Source of the DNA: Allochromatium warmingii
GTDB lineage: Bacteria; Pseudomonadota; Gammaproteobacteria; Chromatiales; Chromatiaceae
Assembly: GCF_900107145.1 (NCBI RefSeq)
Contig: NZ_FNOW01000007.1
Coordinates: forward strand, 1 to 64,000
Direction: 5' to 3'
Length of the DNA stretch: 64,000 nt
The notes below the pieces were generated by a model, which ran no database searches, was not told the origin of the DNA, and was given only the letters and a program-made list of their open reading frames with translations. Both the position numbers and the translations under genes were made by a program. Shown piece after piece: positions 14,765 through 24,939 of this stretch (position 1 is the first letter of the stretch; every line of letters starts with the position of its first letter).

Positions 14765-15439
14765 ATGCTACTCACCGACTGGCCCCGCCGCTGGCATCAT
14801 CACCGCGCCCCACCCGGCCCGCTGCGCGACTATCTCGCCCAACCCCTGCCGCATCCGAGCACCAATTATCGAGACGTTGACTATCTCGCCCTCGACCTCG
14901 AAACCACCGGCCTCGATCACCACCACGACCTGATTCTCAGCGTTGGCTATGTCGCACTTCACGGCCCAGAAATTGACCTCTCAACTGCGCGGCATCATCT
15001 GGTGCGCATCGACCGCTCCATTCCCGAAGCCAGTGCCGTGATTCATCAGATCACCGACGACCAAGCCGCCACCGGCCGCGAACTCATCGCGGTGCTCGGC
15101 GACACCCTCGCCGCTCTCAGCGGGCGCGTCCTGATTGCCCACCACGCCAGCATTGAGCAGGGGTTTTTATCCAATGCCTGTAAACGCTGCTGGGGTCGCG
15201 GTCTGCCGCTGCGCATCGTCGATACCCAAACGCTCGCTCATCGCACCTTCGAGCGACGACAAATTCCGTTCAAATCCGGCGATTTACGCTTACATGCCCT
15301 CACGACCCGCTACAATCTGCCGCGCCACAGTGCGCATAATGCCCTGAGCGATGCGCTGGCCGCTGCCGAGCTGTTTTTAGCCCAAGCCGCCTATCGCGAT
15401 GACGGCAAGCGGCTCAATCTTTCAGAATTTTTAAGCTAA
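14765..15439 (+). CDS. DnaQ-like 3'-5' exonuclease (DEDDh)
   Basis: 224 residues with the proofreading-exonuclease fold of the Pol III epsilon subunit. ExoI is YLALDLETTGLD. ExoII is LIAHHASIEQGFL (Asp replaced by Glu context). ExoIII-epsilon is SAHNALSDALAAAELF with the DEDDh His. The N-terminal 30 residues are proline- and histidine-rich and may start further in. Proteins of this kind next to acs usually lie near a CBS/nucleotidyltransferase signalling gene, which is not seen here. It probably removes 3' ends of DNA or RNA; the exact substrate is unknown. It ends about 120 bp before acs. Confidence 0.82.
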   Translation: MLLTDWPRRWHHHRAPPGPLRDYLAQPLPHPSTNYRDVDYLALDLETTGLDHHHDLILSVGYVALHGPEIDLSTARHHLVRIDRSIPEASAVIHQITDDQAATGRELIAVLGDTLAALSGRVLIAHHASIEQGFLSNACKRCWGRGLPLRIVDTQTLAHRTFERRQIPFKSGDLRLHALTTRYNLPRHSAHNALSDALAAAELFLAQAAYRDDGKRLNLSEFLS

Positions 15440-15562
15440 ACGCACCCACTCGGCGCGACTTTGCTAGATCGGCACGGAGTCGCCGGTTTACTATTAGTCT
15501 GTTTCGATCCCCCTGATCGAAGCAGGCAACACATCATCGAAGAGATCGAGGAGATCCGATTC

Positions 15563-17509
15563 ATGTCTGAAGAAAAGCTCTATCCTGTTCCAGCGGCCAT
15601 CGCCGCTAACGCGCACGTCAACGCCGAGCAGTACGCGGCCATGTATCAGCGTTCCCTCGATGATCCGGCGGGTTTTTGGGCTGAACAGGCTGAAACCTTC
15701 GTCACTTGGAGCAAAAAATGGAATACGGTTCTCGATTACAGCTACCACGCCGACGATCTGCATATCAAATGGTTTGACGGCGGTCAACTCAACGTCTCTT
15801 ACAACTGCCTCGACCGTCATCTCGCCACCCGTGGCGATCAAGTCGCCATCATCTGGGAAGGCGATAACCCGAACGAAGATCGCAAGCTCACCTACCGCGA
15901 GCTACACGCCGAAGTCTGCCGCCTCGCCAATGTGCTCACCACCTACGGCGTCAATAAAGGCGACCGCGTCTGCATTTACTTGCCGATGATCCCCGAAGCC
16001 GCTGTCGCCATGCTTGCCTGTACCCGCATCGGCGCGGTGCATTCGATTGTGTTCGGCGGTTTTTCGCCCGACTCGCTGCGCGACCGCGTGCTCGATTCCG
16101 AATGCAAGCTGGTCATCACCTCCGATGAAAGCGTGCGCGGTGGGCGGCATGTTCCGCTGAAAAAGAACGCTGATATTGCCCTGCGCGAATGCCCGAATGT
16201 CTCGACCATGCTCGTGGTGCGCCGCACTGGGGGTAACGTCGAGTGGGTCGAGGGCCGCGATGTCTGGTATCACGAAGCCTTAGATGCCGCCGCGCCCGAC
16301 TGCGCTCCAGTCGAGATGGACGCTGAAGATCCGCTGTTCATCCTCTATACCTCCGGCTCGACCGGCAAGCCAAAGGGCGCATTGCATACCACCGGCGGCT
16401 ATCTCGTCTATGCGGCGATGACACATAAATATGTGTTCGATTATCAAGACGGCGAGGTCTATTGGTGTACAGCCGACGTGGGCTGGGTCACGGGGCACAC
16501 CTATATCATCTATGGCCCGTTGACCAACGGCGCGACCACGCTGATGTTCGAGGGCATCCCGAACTATCCCGATATGTCGCGGTTTTGGGATGTGATTGAT
16601 AAACATCAGGTTTCGATCTTCTACACCGCGCCCACTGCGATCCGCTCGCTGATGCGTGCCGGTGAAGAGCCGGTCAAAAAGACCTCGCGCCAATCGCTGC
16701 GCGTGCTCGGTTCAGTCGGCGAGCCGATCAACCCCGAAGCTTGGGAATGGTATTACCGCGTGGTCGGCGATGAGCGTTGCCCCATCGTGGATACCTGGTG
16801 GCAGACCGAAACCGGCGGTCACTTGATTACCCCGCTGCCGGGTGCCACCGCGCTCAAGCCCGGCTCGGCTACGCGCCCATTCTTCGGCGTGGTGCCAGAG
16901 CTGGTCGATCCCTCGACCGGCGTACCGCTGCAAGGCGAGGGCGAAGGCGCGTTGGTCATCTGCAAACCCTGGCCGGGCCAGATGCGCACTGTTTACGGCG
17001 ATCATCAACGCTATATCGACACCTACTTCAAGCAATATCCGGGCTACTATTTCACCGGCGACGGCGCACGCCGCGACGCCGACGGCTACTATTGGATCAC
17101 CGGCCGCATCGACGACGTGCTCAACGTCTCCGGGCATCGGCTCGGCACAGCAGAAATCGAATCGGCGCTGGTGCTGCATCCGCATGTCGCCGAGGCCGCC
17201 GTCGTCGGCTATCCGCACGATCTCAAGGGCCAGGGCATTTATGCCTATGTCACCCCAATGGCCGGCGTGGAGCCGACTGACGAACTGAAAAAGGAATTGG
17301 TGTCACTGGTACGCGGCGAAATCGGCCCGATTGCCATTGTAGACATCATTCAATGGGCACCCGGACTGCCCAAAACGCGCTCAGGCAAAATCATGCGCCG
17401 CATTTTGCGCAAGATCGCCGCCAATGAGATCGACTCGCTCGGCGACACCTCCACCCTCGCCGACCCAACCGTGGTAGACGATCTGATCGCCAACCGCGCC
17501 ATCCAGTAA
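15563..17509 (+). CDS. acs: Acetyl-coenzyme A synthetase (AMP-forming)
   Basis: A 648-residue ANL-family ligase that activates acetate with ATP and CoA through acetyl-AMP. The start is the ATG at 15563 (MSEEKLYPV) with GGAG upstream; an in-frame TTG-like start at 15461 is unlikely. Motifs include the P-loop-like [61 protein letters not shown] and the C-terminal [17 protein letters not shown]. That last motif carries the Lys that protein acetyltransferases silence in other bacteria. It matches the E. coli enzyme length (652). Consistent with acetate photoassimilation in the inferred host. Confidence 0.97.
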   Translation: MSEEKLYPVPAAIAANAHVNAEQYAAMYQRSLDDPAGFWAEQAETFVTWSKKWNTVLDYSYHADDLHIKWFDGGQLNVSYNCLDRHLATRGDQVAIIWEGDNPNEDRKLTYRELHAEVCRLANVLTTYGVNKGDRVCIYLPMIPEAAVAMLACTRIGAVHSIVFGGFSPDSLRDRVLDSECKLVITSDESVRGGRHVPLKKNADIALRECPNVSTMLVVRRTGGNVEWVEGRDVWYHEALDAAAPDCAPVEMDAEDPLFILYTSGSTGKPKGALHTTGGYLVYAAMTHKYVFDYQDGEVYWCTADVGWVTGHTYIIYGPLTNGATTLMFEGIPNYPDMSRFWDVIDKHQVSIFYTAPTAIRSLMRAGEEPVKKTSRQSLRVLGSVGEPINPEAWEWYYRVVGDERCPIVDTWWQTETGGHLITPLPGATALKPGSATRPFFGVVPELVDPSTGVPLQGEGEGALVICKPWPGQMRTVYGDHQRYIDTYFKQYPGYYFTGDGARRDADGYYWITGRIDDVLNVSGHRLGTAEIESALVLHPHVAEAAVVGYPHDLKGQGIYAYVTPMAGVEPTDELKKELVSLVRGEIGPIAIVDIIQWAPGLPKTRSGKIMRRILRKIAANEIDSLGDTSTLADPTVVDDLIANRAIQ

Positions 17510-17609
17510 GACGCTCGCGGCCTGGTGCGCCGGGCCGCGCTACTCGTCTTGAACAAGGACTCGGTCAGTTGACCCACAGGGATTGAACTTGATTGTTTTT
17601 ATAACTGGT

Positions 17610-17667
17610 TTCAAACGGTCTGCATCAATAACACGCATGTGTTCATCTATTTACCAAACCGTTTGAA
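17610..17667 (+). promoter_or_regulatory. Inverted repeat in leader of NYN gene
   Basis: TTCAAACGGT (17610-17619) pairs with ACCGTTTGAA (17658-17667). A small AACAC/GTGTT stem lies between them. The structure ends 23 bp before the TTG start of the next gene. It could be an operator or a leader hairpin. Confidence 0.45.
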
Positions 17668-17690
17668 CGTTTCATCTCACGAGGTTTATC

Positions 17691-18524
17691 TTGTCTGCTA
17701 ATTTTCGAGTTGGAGTCTTCGTTGACGCCGAAAATGTGCGTTACAACGGCGGTTATCAGATGCGTTACGACATTCTGCGCCGCTTTGCCGCCCGTGAAGG
17801 CGGTGTTTTGCAACGCCTCAATACCTACATGGCTTTTGATGCCGAGCGTGCCCGCGAAGATTACGAATACAAAAAGAAGGCCCACGCCTATCAGCAAATG
17901 GTGCGTGATTTTGGCTGGAAAATCACCGCCAAAACCGTCCGCCGCTATACCGATGAAAACGGCAATGTGACCACCAAAGCCAATGCCGATCTCGACATGG
18001 CGGTTGATGCCATGCTGCAAGCGAATCGGCTCGATCAGGTATTACTGGTTACGGGTGACGGCGATTTTCTGCAAGTTGTCGAAGCCTTGCAAAATACTGG
18101 CTGCCGCGTTGAATTGATCGGCTTTAAAAACGTCTCGCGCTTGTTACAGCAGCGGGTTGATGCGTTTTATTCGGGCTTTATTATTCCTGAATTGCTCCCG
18201 ATTTATTACGAACCACGCAATGAATGGGGCAAACCTAATTCCTGCGTGCGTGGGGTCTGCACCAAATGGTTCCCTGAAAAAGGCTACGGCTTTTTGCGCG
18301 TGATGAATAACATCTCGCCGAATCTCTGGGTCACGGATCCACGCGAACCAGATTCGCCCTATATCAGCATCTTCTGTCACGCCAATGAAGTCGCCGATGA
18401 AGTGACCGAAGATTTGTTGATGAACCGCGAAACCATCCTCGAATTTTATGTCAACGAAAGCGAGCAAAAAGACAACGGCCTAGTTGCCAATAATGTGAGA
18501 TTAGCTTTCTCGGTCAATCGCTAA
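17691..18524 (+). CDS. NYN-domain ribonuclease-like protein with C-terminal cold-shock domain
   Basis: 277 residues. The TTG start at 17691 is preceded by GAGG at a good distance. Residues 1-165 are a LabA/DUF88 NYN domain of the PIN-like fold, with acidic residues in GVFVDAENVRYNG, KANADLDMAVDAML and LLVTGDGDFLQVVEALQ. These suggest a metal-dependent RNase. Residues about 195-275 form a cold-shock/S1-like nucleic-acid-binding domain (CVRGVCTKWFPEKGYGFLRV, then SIFCHANEVADE). The pairing suggests a nuclease guided to RNA by its own binding domain. It is alone between acs and pilB. Target unknown. Confidence 0.85.
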   Translation: MSANFRVGVFVDAENVRYNGGYQMRYDILRRFAAREGGVLQRLNTYMAFDAERAREDYEYKKKAHAYQQMVRDFGWKITAKTVRRYTDENGNVTTKANADLDMAVDAMLQANRLDQVLLVTGDGDFLQVVEALQNTGCRVELIGFKNVSRLLQQRVDAFYSGFIIPELLPIYYEPRNEWGKPNSCVRGVCTKWFPEKGYGFLRVMNNISPNLWVTDPREPDSPYISIFCHANEVADEVTEDLLMNRETILEFYVNESEQKDNGLVANNVRLAFSVNR

Positions 18525-18557
18525 TCATCAGCCGCTGTCAGCCAGAAGGGGTCGCCG

Positions 18558-20273
18558 ATGTCAAAGGAACCAGCCGCATATAAACCATCGGGATTAGCTT
18601 GGCAATTAGTCAGAGAGCAATTAATCTCTGAAACGCAAATGCAGGCAGCTTATCAGGAAGCACGCAATAAAGGACGTACCTTTGTGCAACATCTCGTCGA
18701 GGAAAAAATCCTCGATAGCCGCCAGCTCGCAATTCTTGCCTCGCAAGCATTTGGCGTTCCCCTGCTTGATTTAGACGCATTCGAGACCGACACCCTGCCG
18801 CTCACGCTCGTCGATGAGCGGCTCATCAATAAACATCGCGCCCTGCCCTTAATGCGGCGCGGTAATCGGCTCTTTTTAGCCGTCTCTGATCCCACCAATG
18901 ATCAAGCACTCGAAGAAATCCGCTTTAATACCGGTCTCGCAACGGATCCGATTCTGGTCGATGAACAGAAACTCAGCCAAGCGATTCAAAAATCCGGTCA
19001 TGCGCAAGATACCAGTAGTATTAGCGATTTCGGCGATGCTGATTTAGAAAAACTCGAAATTGAAAATACCGAAAGCGAAGACACGGAAAATCTCGACGCT
19101 GCTGTAGATGAAGCGCCGATTGTCCGCTATGTCAATAAAATTCTGGTCGATGCGATTACCGCTGGCGCTTCGGATATTCACTTTGAGCCATTTGAAAAAT
19201 ACTTTCGTATTCGCTTTCGTCAAGATGGCTTATTGCGCGAAGTTGCTAATCCACCGCTCAATATGGCCAGTCGGCTGACATCGCGTCTTAAAGTCATGTC
19301 ACGCATGAATATTGCCGAGCGGCGCGTACCCCAGGACGGGCGCATTAAACTCAAACTCAGCCGTAATCGTGATATTGATTTTCGTGTCAATACCCTGCCG
19401 ACGATTTATGGCGAAAAGATTGTATTGCGAATTTTGGATTCCAGTTCGGCGCAAGTTGGCATTGATGCGCTTGGCTTTGAACCGGAACAACGTGATGCGT
19501 TTCTCAATGCAATTAAAAAGCCCTATGGCATGATTTTGGTCACTGGGCCAACTGGTTCCGGTAAAACCGTTTCACTCTATACCGCGCTGAATATTCTCAA
19601 CGATCCAGAAATCAATATTTCTACTGTCGAAGATCCGGTCGAAATTCAGGTGGCCGGCATCAATCAGGTCAATCTAAATCCAAAAAGCGGCTTAACCTTT
19701 GCTGCTGCGCTCCGTGCTTTTTTGCGTCAAGATCCAGATATTCTCATGGTCGGTGAGATCCGTGATTTAGAAACCGCCGAAATTGCTGTAAAAGCTGCGC
19801 AGACGGGACATTTAGTGCTGTCAACATTGCACACCAATGACGCACCGCAAACCCTAACCCGATTAGCTAATATGGGCGTGCCGCCGTTTAATATCGCCTC
19901 TTCGGTGCTATTAATTATGGCGCAGCGTTTAGCGCGTAAGCTATGCGTTCATTGCCGAACCGTGCTGAATTTGCCACATCCGGCGCTGTTAACAGCGGGT
20001 TTTAGTGAGGCAGAGATTGACGCTGGTTTAACTATTTATGGGCCGGTTGGCTGTGATAAATGTAATAAAGGCTATCGCGGGCGCATTGGTTTATTTCAGG
20101 TCATGCCGATTTCCGAAGAAACCACGCGCTTAATTCTTGAAGGCGGCAATGCAATACAGCTTGCCGATCAAGCACGCCGCGAAGGAATCGCCGATCTACG
20201 CGCTTCTGGATTACGTAAGGTCAAGGCTGGAATTACCAGTCTGGAAGAAATCAATCGCGTTACAACCGAATAA
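18558..20273 (+). CDS. pilB: Type IV pilus extension ATPase PilB
   Basis: A 571-residue cytoplasmic hexameric ATPase that powers assembly of pilins into type IV pili. The N-terminal GspE/MshEN domain (residues about 10-150) is followed by the catalytic core. Walker A is GPTGSGKTVSLYTALN, the Asp box is near VEDPVEIQVAGINQ, Walker B is DILMVGEIRDLETAEIA, and the His box is TGHLVLSTLHTND. The zinc tetracysteine is CVHCR plus CDKCNKGYRGRIGLFQ. It leads the pilB-pilC-pilD-coaE operon, with gaps of 15 bp or less. The major pilin gene is not in the window. Confidence 0.96.
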   Translation: MSKEPAAYKPSGLAWQLVREQLISETQMQAAYQEARNKGRTFVQHLVEEKILDSRQLAILASQAFGVPLLDLDAFETDTLPLTLVDERLINKHRALPLMRRGNRLFLAVSDPTNDQALEEIRFNTGLATDPILVDEQKLSQAIQKSGHAQDTSSISDFGDADLEKLEIENTESEDTENLDAAVDEAPIVRYVNKILVDAITAGASDIHFEPFEKYFRIRFRQDGLLREVANPPLNMASRLTSRLKVMSRMNIAERRVPQDGRIKLKLSRNRDIDFRVNTLPTIYGEKIVLRILDSSSAQVGIDALGFEPEQRDAFLNAIKKPYGMILVTGPTGSGKTVSLYTALNILNDPEINISTVEDPVEIQVAGINQVNLNPKSGLTFAAALRAFLRQDPDILMVGEIRDLETAEIAVKAAQTGHLVLSTLHTNDAPQTLTRLANMGVPPFNIASSVLLIMAQRLARKLCVHCRTVLNLPHPALLTAGFSEAEIDAGLTIYGPVGCDKCNKGYRGRIGLFQVMPISEETTRLILEGGNAIQLADQARREGIADLRASGLRKVKAGITSLEEINRVTTE

Positions 20274-20294
20274 TTATTTACGGAGCATATGCGC

Positions 20295-21557
20295 ATGGCA
20301 CTTGCCGCAAACACCAAGCTCAAGCCGGCGTCTAAATCGCAACCGAAAACGGACGAATCGAAAGTCTTTCTCTGGGAAGGCACGGATCGGCGCGGTTCAA
20401 AGCTCAAAGGTGAATTACGCGCATTGAATCCGAATGTGGTGCGTGCCGATTTGCGTCGGCAAGGTGTTAATGTCAATAAAATCAAAGCTAAACCCAAGCC
20501 GTTATTGGGTAGCGGTAAAAAGAAAATTACTAGCCAAGATTTGTCGATTTTCACGCGACAATTGGCAACGATGATGGCCGCTGGCGTGCCCTTAGTACAG
20601 GCATTCGATATTGTTGGGCGTGGACATGAAAACCCGGCAATGCAAGATATAATTCTTGCGATTAAGCAGGACATCGAAAGCGGAACGGCAATGTCAGTTG
20701 CAATGGCTAAACATCCACTCTATTTCGATGATTTAGTGTGCAGTTTAGTGGCCGCTGGTGAACAAGCGGGTGTGCTAGATGCACTGCTCGATAAAATTGC
20801 AACCTACAAAGAAAAAACCGAGTCAATCAAAGGGAAAATTAAAAAAGCCTTGTTTTATCCAGCAGCGGTTATTGTCGTTGCGATTGTCGTTACAGTCGTA
20901 ATTTTATTGTTTGTCATTCCACAATTTAAAGATTTGTTTACGAGTTTTGGTGCTGATCTACCAGCCTTTACGTTAATGGTCATTGGGTTATCAGATATGA
21001 TCCGTGAATGGTGGTGGGCGTTACTCGCCGGACTCGGAGCTGTGTCGTATATTTTTGGTCAAACCTTTAAACGTTCACGGGCATTTCGTGAAATGATTGA
21101 TCGTGCGAGTCTCAAAATCGCAATCATTGGCCCGATTTTGAATAAAGCGGCGATTGCCCGCTTTGCGCGGACGCTTTCGACCATGTTTGCTGCTGGTGTG
21201 CCATTGGTCGAGGCGCTGTTATCCGTATCTGGTGCTACCGGCAATATCGTGTATCAAGATGCCGTATTGAAAATGCGCGAAGATATTGCAACAGGTCAAT
21301 CCTTACAATTAGCCATGCGCCAGCGTGAATTATTTCCGCATATTGTGATTCAGATGACTGCTATTGGTGAAGAATCAGGCGCACTCGATCATATGCTGGC
21401 GAAAGTTGCCGATTTTTATGAAGAACAGGTCGATAACGCGGTTGATGCGTTGAGCAGTCTGCTGGAGCCGATGATTATGGTAGTCATCGGCGGTTTGGTG
21501 GGCAGTTTGATTGTGGCGATGTATCTGCCGATCTTCAAATTGGCGTCGGTTGTTTAA
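20295..21557 (+). CDS. pilC: Type IV pilus inner-membrane platform protein PilC
   Basis: A 420-residue member of the GspF family that forms the membrane platform turned by PilB during pilus growth. It has two T2SSF domains (residues about 80-200 and 285-405). Each holds the pattern FTRQLATMMAAGVPLVQAF or FARTLSTMFAAGVPLVEAL, and three membrane helices are spread as usual. Two ATGs lie 6 bp apart. The second (20295) is preferred because the GGAG of CGGAGCAT is 9 nt before it and only 3 nt before the first (20289). It ends one base before pilD. Confidence 0.95.
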   Translation: MALAANTKLKPASKSQPKTDESKVFLWEGTDRRGSKLKGELRALNPNVVRADLRRQGVNVNKIKAKPKPLLGSGKKKITSQDLSIFTRQLATMMAAGVPLVQAFDIVGRGHENPAMQDIILAIKQDIESGTAMSVAMAKHPLYFDDLVCSLVAAGEQAGVLDALLDKIATYKEKTESIKGKIKKALFYPAAVIVVAIVVTVVILLFVIPQFKDLFTSFGADLPAFTLMVIGLSDMIREWWWALLAGLGAVSYIFGQTFKRSRAFREMIDRASLKIAIIGPILNKAAIARFARTLSTMFAAGVPLVEALLSVSGATGNIVYQDAVLKMREDIATGQSLQLAMRQRELFPHIVIQMTAIGEESGALDHMLAKVADFYEEQVDNAVDALSSLLEPMIMVVIGGLVGSLIVAMYLPIFKLASVV

Positions 21558-22484
21558 ATGATGGACGTGCTCTCAACTTGGCGCGAATTATTTGCGCAGC
21601 ATCTCTGGCTGCTGTATAGCAGCACTGTGCTATTGGGCTTGTTAATCGGGAGCTTTCTCAATGTTGTGATAGCACGCTTGCCGCGCATGATGGAAGCGAG
21701 TTGGCGGCGCGATTGCACTGAATTGCTCAATGCGAATACCGAACAAAATGCAGATGTCATTACGACATCGAATACCGCCGACGCATTAGAAAAACCGCTG
21801 AGTTTATCGCATCCGCCTTCAACCTGTCCGCAGTGCGGACATCGGATTCGAGCGTATGAAAATATTCCAATTCTGAGTTATCTCTTATTACGCGGACGCT
21901 GTTCTGCCTGTCATACCCGCATTAGTCTGCGCTATCCGATCATTGAGGGCTTGACGGCAGTCTTGAGTTTAATCGTGGTGCTGCATTTTGGCCTGACTGC
22001 CCAAGCAGCAGCGGCGCTGATTTTGACTTGGGTATTGATTGCGCTGGCGTTGATTGATTTCGATACCCAATTATTACCCGATAGTTTAACGCTGCCGGTT
22101 TTATGGTTGGGATTGGTCTTCAGTCTTTTTGAAGTATTTATTGCGAGTCAGAGCGCCATCATCGGCGCAGTTGCGGGCTATTTAAGTCTGTGGACAGTGT
22201 TTCAATTATTTCGATTAGCGACCGGCAAAGAAGGCATGGGCTATGGCGATTTTAAGCTCTTAGCCCTGCTCGGCGCTTGGCTCGGTTGGGCGGCGCTGCC
22301 GCAGATTATTATGCTCTCGGCGCTAGTTGGGGCGCTGGTTGGTGTCGCGCTGCTGTTGACGGGGCGGCATACCGCTGGGAAACCGCTGCCTTTTGGCCCG
22401 TATCTGGCGGCGGCGGGCTGGATTAGCCTGCTCTGGGGCGAGGTCATCAACGGTGCTTATCTGCGTCTGAGTGGCCTGACGTGA
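21558..22484 (+). CDS. pilD: Prepilin leader peptidase / N-methyltransferase PilD
   Basis: A 308-residue polytopic enzyme that cleaves prepilin leaders and methylates the new N-terminus. The N-terminal domain has GSFLNVVIARLPRMM and the zinc pairs CPQC and CSAC. The catalytic aspartates lie in ALIDFDTQLLPDSLT and GKEGMGYGDFKLLALLGAWLG. The usual eight hydrophobic segments can be followed. An insert (about residues 50-80) between the first helix and the zinc domain is polar and longer than in some homologues. The start abuts the pilC stop, and the end overlaps coaE by 4 bp (GTGA), so translation is coupled. Confidence 0.95.
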   Translation: MMDVLSTWRELFAQHLWLLYSSTVLLGLLIGSFLNVVIARLPRMMEASWRRDCTELLNANTEQNADVITTSNTADALEKPLSLSHPPSTCPQCGHRIRAYENIPILSYLLLRGRCSACHTRISLRYPIIEGLTAVLSLIVVLHFGLTAQAAAALILTWVLIALALIDFDTQLLPDSLTLPVLWLGLVFSLFEVFIASQSAIIGAVAGYLSLWTVFQLFRLATGKEGMGYGDFKLLALLGAWLGWAALPQIIMLSALVGALVGVALLLTGRHTAGKPLPFGPYLAAAGWISLLWGEVINGAYLRLSGLT

Positions 22485-23125
22485 GCGGCGTCGGGCTGGT
22501 GGTGGCGCTGACTGGCGGTATCGGCAGCGGCAAAACGACGGTCGCGGATCGGCTTGCGGCACTGGGGGCGGGCGTGATCGACACTGATGTGATTGCGCGG
22601 ACGCTGACGGCCCCGAATGGCGCGGCGCTCGAGCCGATTATTGAGACCTTCGGGGCGGCGCTGCGCTGTGCTGATGGCACACTCGACCGCGCCCGCTTGC
22701 GCGACAGGGTGTTTGCGGATTCAGGCGCACGCGCTCAATTAGAAGCAATTCTCCATCCACGTATCGAAGCAATCATGCTGGAGCAGCTTGCTGCCTTGCA
22801 GACGGTTTATGCCGTGCTGGTGATTCCGCTGTTATTTGAGACCGGACAGGAGCGCCACGCGGATCGAGTGCTGGTGGTCGATGTGCCGGAATCTATTCAG
22901 ATAGCGCGGGTGATGCAGCGCAGTGGTCTGACAGAAATTGAAGTGCGGCGCATCATCGCCAGTCAGATTCCACGTCAAGCATGCAATGCACGGGCGGATG
23001 ATGTGATTGATAACAGCGGCTCGCTGGCGCAATTAGAACCGCAGGTGAGGGCGCTGCATGTGCGGTATCAGCTTTCAGCCGCCAGCGGTCAGCGTCCAGC
23101 TTGTAACGGTTTTAACCGTTCGTGA
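22481..23125 (+). CDS. coaE: Dephospho-CoA kinase
   Basis: A 214-residue kinase for the last step of coenzyme A synthesis, phosphorylating the 3'-OH of dephospho-CoA. The P-loop is ALTGGIGSGKTTVADRLA. The CoA-domain features VIDTDVIAR, VIPLLFETGQE and IIASQIPRQACNARADDVIDNSG are present. The start is GTG overlapping pilD. The last 18 residues (LSAASGQRPACNGFNRS) are encoded by a CAGCNNN heptanucleotide array, so the repeat seems to have entered the gene end and lengthened the protein without harming the core. Confidence 0.94.
   Translation: MSGVGLVVALTGGIGSGKTTVADRLAALGAGVIDTDVIARTLTAPNGAALEPIIETFGAALRCADGTLDRARLRDRVFADSGARAQLEAILHPRIEAIMLEQLAALQTVYAVLVIPLLFETGQERHADRVLVVDVPESIQIARVMQRSGLTEIEVRRIIASQIPRQACNARADDVIDNSGSLAQLEPQVRALHVRYQLSAASGQRPACNGFNRS
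23069..23103 (+). repeat. CAGCNNN heptanucleotide array, locus 1
   Basis: Five tandem heptads: CAGCTTT, CAGCCGC, CAGCGGT, CAGCGTC, CAGCTTG, inside the 3' end of coaE. The same pattern with shared heptads occurs at 41488, 51296 and 63308. Confidence 0.8.
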
Positions 23126-23160
23126 TCCAGGCTCACTGAATTCGGCATTAGGAATAGCGC

Positions 23161-24939
23161 ATGTCTGTCAATGCTTGGCTGAAATCACACCGTCCGCTCG
23201 CGGGAGCGGCGCTGCTGCGTGCTGTGTGGTTTAACACTGCAAACGGCGTGTTCGCGATCATGCAGGCGTGGGCGCTGGCGGTGATCCTCGATGCGGTGAT
23301 CTTCAAACACGCGGGTTTGAGCGCGGTGCAGCCCTGGTTGTGGGGGTTATTGGGATTATTTGGCATGCGGGCGCTGAGTGTCTGGTTGGCCGAACGCTCG
23401 GCGTTTCACGCTGCCGCGCAGGTGCGGGCGACCTTGCGCGATCAGGTACAGCGGCATCTGCAACGGCTCGGCCCGAGTTATCTCGCCGGTCAGCGTAGCG
23501 GGGCGCTCGTCGAGACGCTGACGAAGGGTATCGACGATCTTGAGGGCTATTACGCACGGTTTTTACCGGCGATGACGCTGGTGATGATTCTGCCATTGGC
23601 GATTCTCGCGGCGGTCTTGCCGATGGATTGGCTCGCCGGGCTGGTGCTGTTAGTCACTGCGCCGCTGATTCCACTGTTTATGATCTTGATTGGCTCAGGC
23701 GCGGAGGCACGCAATCAGCGCCAATGGACGCAGTTGACGCGCATGAGTGCGCATTTTCTCGATGTGATTCAGGGATTAACCACGCTCAAGCTATTTGGGG
23801 CCAGTCGGCGCGAGGTGGCGATTATTGCGCAGGTTTCCGATGCGTATCGCCACAGTACGATGCAGGTATTGCGAGTGGCGTTTTTATCTTCAGCGGTGCT
23901 GGAATTTTTCGCCACTGTCGGGATTGCGCTTGTCGCGGTGTTTATTGGCTTTCGGCTCTACGGGCTGGCGGTGCCGATGCCGACTTGGATTGTGATTCCC
24001 GATGTGACCTATTTACAGGGCTTATTTGTGCTGATGCTCGCGCCCGAGTTTTACGCACCCTTACGCAATCTCGGCACCCAATATCATGCGCGATTGGGCG
24101 CAGTCGCAGCGGCTGAACAGTTGATGCAGGTGCTCGATACCGCGCCGACCCAGATCAATCTTGGCACCCAGCCGCTGGCGGTGACTCGTCCGCTTGGGGT
24201 GCGGTTTGAGGCCGTGTGTTTTAGTTATGAGCCGAGGCGCGAGGCGCTCACTGACCTGAGTTTTGCGATTCCGCCCGGGCAACGCATTGCGCTCGTCGGC
24301 ACCAGTGGCGCGGGCAAAACAACTGTTGTCAATCTGTTGCTGGGGTTTTTGGTGCCGAGCGGCGGACGGATTGTGATTGGCGAACAGGCATTAGCTGACC
24401 TCGATCTGGCCGATTGGCGGCGACAGCTGGCGTGGGTGCCGCAGTCGCCGCGTCTGTTTCAGGGCACACTGGCCGATAACATCCGGCTCGGGCGACCAGA
24501 TGCCGAACTTGACGCGGTGCGCGAGGCGGCGCGGCGGGCGCGGGCGGCGGAGTTCATCGACGCGCTGCCGCTGGGTTATGACAGTCCGGTCGGTGAGCGT
24601 GGCGCGGGGCTGTCGGGCGGGCAGATTCAGCGGATTGCGTTAGCGCGAGCTTTTTTGCGTGATGCGCCGTTGGTGGTGCTCGATGAGGCAACCGCCAATC
24701 TCGACCCGGAGAGCGAGCGGCTGGTTCAGGAAGGCATCGACGAGCTGGCCCGCGACCGCACGCTGTTAGTTATCGCGCATCGTCTCAACACCGTGCGCCG
24801 TGCCGATCAAATCCTCGTGCTCGACGGCGGGCGGATTGTCGAGCAGGGCACCCATGATGCGCTACTGGCTGCCGACGGACGCTATGCAAGAATGATCGCG
24901 GCGCACGGCCAGCGTCAGCATCGGAGTCAATCGGCATGA
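23161..24939 (+). CDS. cydD: Thiol reductant ABC exporter subunit CydD
   Basis: A 592-residue half-transporter with six membrane helices followed by an ATP-binding domain. With CydC it exports glutathione and cysteine to the periplasm, needed for assembly of cytochrome bd and c-type cytochromes. The ABC motifs are Walker A GTSGAGKTTVVNLLLG, Q-loop WVPQSPRLFQGTLADNIRLG, signature LSGGQIQRIALARAFL and Walker B LVVLDEATANLDPESE. The membrane domain carries the CydD-like ALVETLTKGIDDLEGYYARFLPAM. The stop overlaps the cydC ATG by 4 bp. cydAB is not in the window. Confidence 0.94.
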   Translation: MSVNAWLKSHRPLAGAALLRAVWFNTANGVFAIMQAWALAVILDAVIFKHAGLSAVQPWLWGLLGLFGMRALSVWLAERSAFHAAAQVRATLRDQVQRHLQRLGPSYLAGQRSGALVETLTKGIDDLEGYYARFLPAMTLVMILPLAILAAVLPMDWLAGLVLLVTAPLIPLFMILIGSGAEARNQRQWTQLTRMSAHFLDVIQGLTTLKLFGASRREVAIIAQVSDAYRHSTMQVLRVAFLSSAVLEFFATVGIALVAVFIGFRLYGLAVPMPTWIVIPDVTYLQGLFVLMLAPEFYAPLRNLGTQYHARLGAVAAAEQLMQVLDTAPTQINLGTQPLAVTRPLGVRFEAVCFSYEPRREALTDLSFAIPPGQRIALVGTSGAGKTTVVNLLLGFLVPSGGRIVIGEQALADLDLADWRRQLAWVPQSPRLFQGTLADNIRLGRPDAELDAVREAARRARAAEFIDALPLGYDSPVGERGAGLSGGQIQRIALARAFLRDAPLVVLDEATANLDPESERLVQEGIDELARDRTLLVIAHRLNTVRRADQILVLDGGRIVEQGTHDALLAADGRYARMIAAHGQRQHRSQSA

